Source: Chthoniobacterales bacterium (GTDB taxonomy: Bacteria; Verrucomicrobiota; Verrucomicrobiia; Chthoniobacterales; JACTMZ01). From it: a stretch of DNA of 6,835 nucleotides. Below are positions 5,380-6,835 of this stretch, one piece after another. The translations under genes were made by a program, and so were the position numbers. Below the pieces are notes generated by a model. That model ran no database searches. It was given only the letters and a program-made list of their open reading frames with translations, and was not told the origin of the DNA. The DNA is taken from contig JAFMJK010000123.1 in the NCBI GenBank assembly GCA_017853515.1, positions 1-6,835 of the forward strand, given 5' to 3'. Position 1 is the first letter of the stretch; every line of letters starts with the position of its first letter.

Positions 5380-5826
5380 ATGGCCTCCCAAGACCCCTTC
5401 ATGCAGGCCGCTATCGAGGAAGCGCGCCAAGGTCGCGCCGAGGGCGGTATCCCCATCGGTTCGGTGCTCGTTCTCGACGGCAAGATCATCGGCCGCGGCC
5501 ACAACCGTCGCGTGCAGGAGGGCAGCGTCATTCACCATGCGGAAATGAACTGCCTCGAAAACGCCGGCCGCCTTCCGGCCTCGGTCTACCGCCGCTGCAC
5601 CATTTATTCGACCCTCTCGCCCTGCCCGATGTGCAGCGGTGCGATCCTGCTTTACGGAATTCCCAAGGTGGTCGTCGGCGAGAACAAAACGTTCCAGGGG
5701 CCCGAGGAATACGTGCGCTCGCAAGGCGTCGATGTCGAAATCCGCCACGATGCCGATTGCATCAAGTTGATGGAGGATTTCATCGCGGCCGAGCCGGTGC
5801 TCTGGAACGAGGACATAGGAGAGTGA
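5380..5826 (+). CDS. Yeast-type (Fcy1-like) cytosine deaminase
   Basis: Zinc hydrolase of the cytidine-deaminase fold, predicted to convert cytosine to uracil and ammonia in pyrimidine salvage. From ATG 5380 it has 148 residues (yeast Fcy1 has 158). Zinc ligands are His53 (HAE), Cys82 and Cys85 (PCPMC), with proton shuttle Glu55. Residues that distinguish Fcy1 from TadA-type enzymes are kept: GRGHN with Asn42 (yeast Asn51), LENAGRL, TLSPC, YGIPKVVVGEN, Phe105 (yeast Phe114), and the C-terminal Trp142 with EDIGE Asp145 (yeast Trp152 and Asp155). It is unrelated to the amidohydrolase CodA of E. coli. The frame is open back to ATG 5317, but those 21 residues do not resemble the family and lie in the divergent spacer. 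It is followed 3 nt later by a phosphatase gene. Guanine deaminase or TadA is the alternative but fits less well. Confidence 0.88.
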   Translation: MASQDPFMQAAIEEARQGRAEGGIPIGSVLVLDGKIIGRGHNRRVQEGSVIHHAEMNCLENAGRLPASVYRRCTIYSTLSPCPMCSGAILLYGIPKVVVGENKTFQGPEEYVRSQGVDVEIRHDADCIKLMEDFIAAEPVLWNEDIGE

Positions 5827-5855
5827 CGTGTGAGGAGTGATGTGTGGCGAGTGTG
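5821..5855. repeat. Heptamer tract over the deaminase stop and the phosphatase start
   Basis: Five 7-bp units in exact register: GAGTGAC, GTGTGAG, GAGTGAT, GTGTGGC, GAGTGTG. The two unit types roughly alternate. The deaminase stop TGA (5824-5826) lies in the first unit, and three in-frame GTG codons of the phosphatase (5830, 5842, 5851) lie in the later ones, so the tract is mostly coding. The unit sequence differs from the other junctions. Confidence 0.75.
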
Positions 5856-6835
5856 CGCCATGGCGGCCGCGGGCTTGCTCTTGTCCGGTGGACCAGCGGA
5901 AGCGCAGCCCGACCAGAAAGCACTGCCGGACGAAAAGACCGGCAGCGTCATTTTTTTCCACATCGACGGTGCGGGTATCGCGCATTGGCAGATGGCACGC
6001 ATGCTGATCGCCGGGCCGGACGGAGAGATCAATTGGGACAAAATCCCGCACACTGCGGTCTACCGCGGTCATCAGGAAGACACCCTGACCACTTCTTCGA
6101 ACGCCGCGGCCACCGCGCACGCCTACGGAGTGAAAGTTCCCTACGCGGCGTTCGGAACCGACGGTCATTCCGACCAGCGTCCGCTCGCCGCGAACGGCAA
6201 GAGACGCAGCATCATGGAGGAAGCCAAAGCCCGCGGGCTTGCGGTCGGTGTGGTGAATTCCGGCAGCGCGGTCGAACCGGGCACCGCCTGCTTCCTCACC
6301 GCGGTGCATGCGCGCGAGGACAACGCGGAGATTGTGGCGCAGCAGCTGGCTTCCGGAGCGGACGTCATCCTCATGGCGGGCGAAGAATGGTATTTGCCCG
6401 AGGGCGCAAAAGGGCGTCACGGCACGGGCAAGCGCAAGGACGGACGCAATCTCGTCGAAGAGGCGGAATCCGCCGGCTACAAAGTGGTTTTCACGCGCGA
6501 GGAGCTTGCGGCATTGCCGGATGATGCGGGAAAGGTTCTGGGTATTTTCGCCGCGGAGGACACTTTCAACGACGAAGCGGAGGAGGAATTGGCGAAGAAA
6601 GGACTTCCGCCTTACGACCCTGCCGCGCCGACCATCGCGGAGATGACCACGGCTGCGCTCCGCTTCCTCGGCGGCCGCCAATTTCTCCTCGTGGTCGAGG
6701 AAGAGGGCTCAGACAACTTTGGCAACTGCAACAACGCGCCCGGACTGGCCGAGGCTTTGCGGCGCGGGAACGAAGGACTCGGTGTCGCGCTCGGTTTTGT
6801 CGAAAAGCATCCCGAAACTTTGCTCGTCACTTTCG
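5830..6835 (+). CDS. Secreted alkaline-phosphatase-family protein (3' end beyond window)
   Basis: Member of the alkaline phosphatase superfamily (PhoA-like fold), predicted exported phosphomonoesterase; 335 codons are visible. GTG 5830 is chosen because AGGAG (5817-5821) lies 8 nt upstream and because it gives a signal peptide: Arg2 and Arg7, a hydrophobic run AMAAAGLLLSGG, and an AEA cleavage site before Gln26. Starts at 5842, 5851 or ATG 5860 are possible but shorten the basic region. Conserved features are VIFFHIDGAG with metal Asp46, SSNAAATAHAYGVK (89-102) with likely nucleophile Ser90, and EGSDNFGNCNNA with Glu292 (E. coli Glu322). The positions of E. coli Asp327 and His331 are Phe297 and Asn301, and the Asp before the nucleophile is Ser89, so this is a divergent subfamily. 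The remaining metal ligands would lie just past the window. It is probably co-transcribed with the deaminase. Confidence 0.85.
   Translation, partial: MRSDVWRVCAMAAAGLLLSGGPAEAQPDQKALPDEKTGSVIFFHIDGAGIAHWQMARMLIAGPDGEINWDKIPHTAVYRGHQEDTLTTSSNAAATAHAYGVKVPYAAFGTDGHSDQRPLAANGKRRSIMEEAKARGLAVGVVNSGSAVEPGTACFLTAVHAREDNAEIVAQQLASGADVILMAGEEWYLPEGAKGRHGTGKRKDGRNLVEEAESAGYKVVFTREELAALPDDAGKVLGIFAAEDTFNDEAEEELAKKGLPPYDPAAPTIAEMTTAALRFLGGRQFLLVVEEEGSDNFGNCNNAPGLAEALRRGNEGLGVALGFVEKHPETLLVTF

Noticed and set aside
4401..5840. A 479-codon open frame on the plus strand
   Set aside because: Antisense to yicC and then out of frame with the cytosine deaminase; the protein has no family resemblance.
5844..6524. 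A 226-codon open frame on the plus strand with an ATG
   Set aside because: It is the phosphatase gene in the wrong frame. The adjacent frame from GTG 5830 carries the signal peptide and phosphatase motifs.
5335..6681. A 448-codon open frame on the minus strand
   Set aside because: Antisense to the deaminase and phosphatase, both strongly supported by motifs and a signal peptide.

Overview
This GC-rich window is densely packed with housekeeping genes. I attribute it, by inference only, to Verrucomicrobiota or a close relative. The reasons are a tiny Lys/Ala-rich DNA-binding-type protein, the sequence style of the CoaC and alkaline-phosphatase proteins, several starts without Shine-Dalgarno sequences, and short degenerate heptamer tracts at gene junctions. 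No mobile element, CRISPR array, tRNA or rRNA was seen.

Layout. The minus strand, read right to left, carries yicC (5288-4422), gmk (4371-3766), a stand-alone coaC (3764-3216), a 34-residue Lys/Arg-rich protein (3024-2920) with its own promoter and strong terminator, an inositol-monophosphatase-family gene (2818-2063), ispF (2026-1550), a terminator, and cysS (1391-1), which runs off the left edge. cysS has no ATG start and is masked by long open frames on both strands. The plus strand carries a yeast-type cytosine deaminase (5380-5826), divergent from yicC, followed 3 nt later by a secreted alkaline-phosphatase-family protein (5830 onward) that runs off the right edge.

How the genes fit together. 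yicC-gmk-coaC is a compact unit for RNA turnover, GDP synthesis and coenzyme A synthesis; gmk and coaC are one base apart and probably translationally coupled. The IMPase gene and ispF form a second unit that includes a step of the MEP isoprenoid pathway. cysS follows after a hairpin terminator. The cytosine deaminase salvages cytosine to uracil, and the phosphatase probably releases phosphate outside the cytoplasm.

The most unusual signal is a set of five short, imperfect 7-bp tandem tracts. They fill or border four of the gene junctions: IMPase/ispF, ispF/cysS (two tracts in inverted orientation around a terminator), yicC/gmk, and deaminase/phosphatase. Each lies next to or over a start codon or stop codon. 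Unit sequence differs between junctions but the period is always 7. Other points of note are the Fcy1-like deaminase, a phosphatase with two expected metal ligands replaced, and an elaborate promoter region for the 34-residue basic protein. I found no convincing wholly new multi-gene system.
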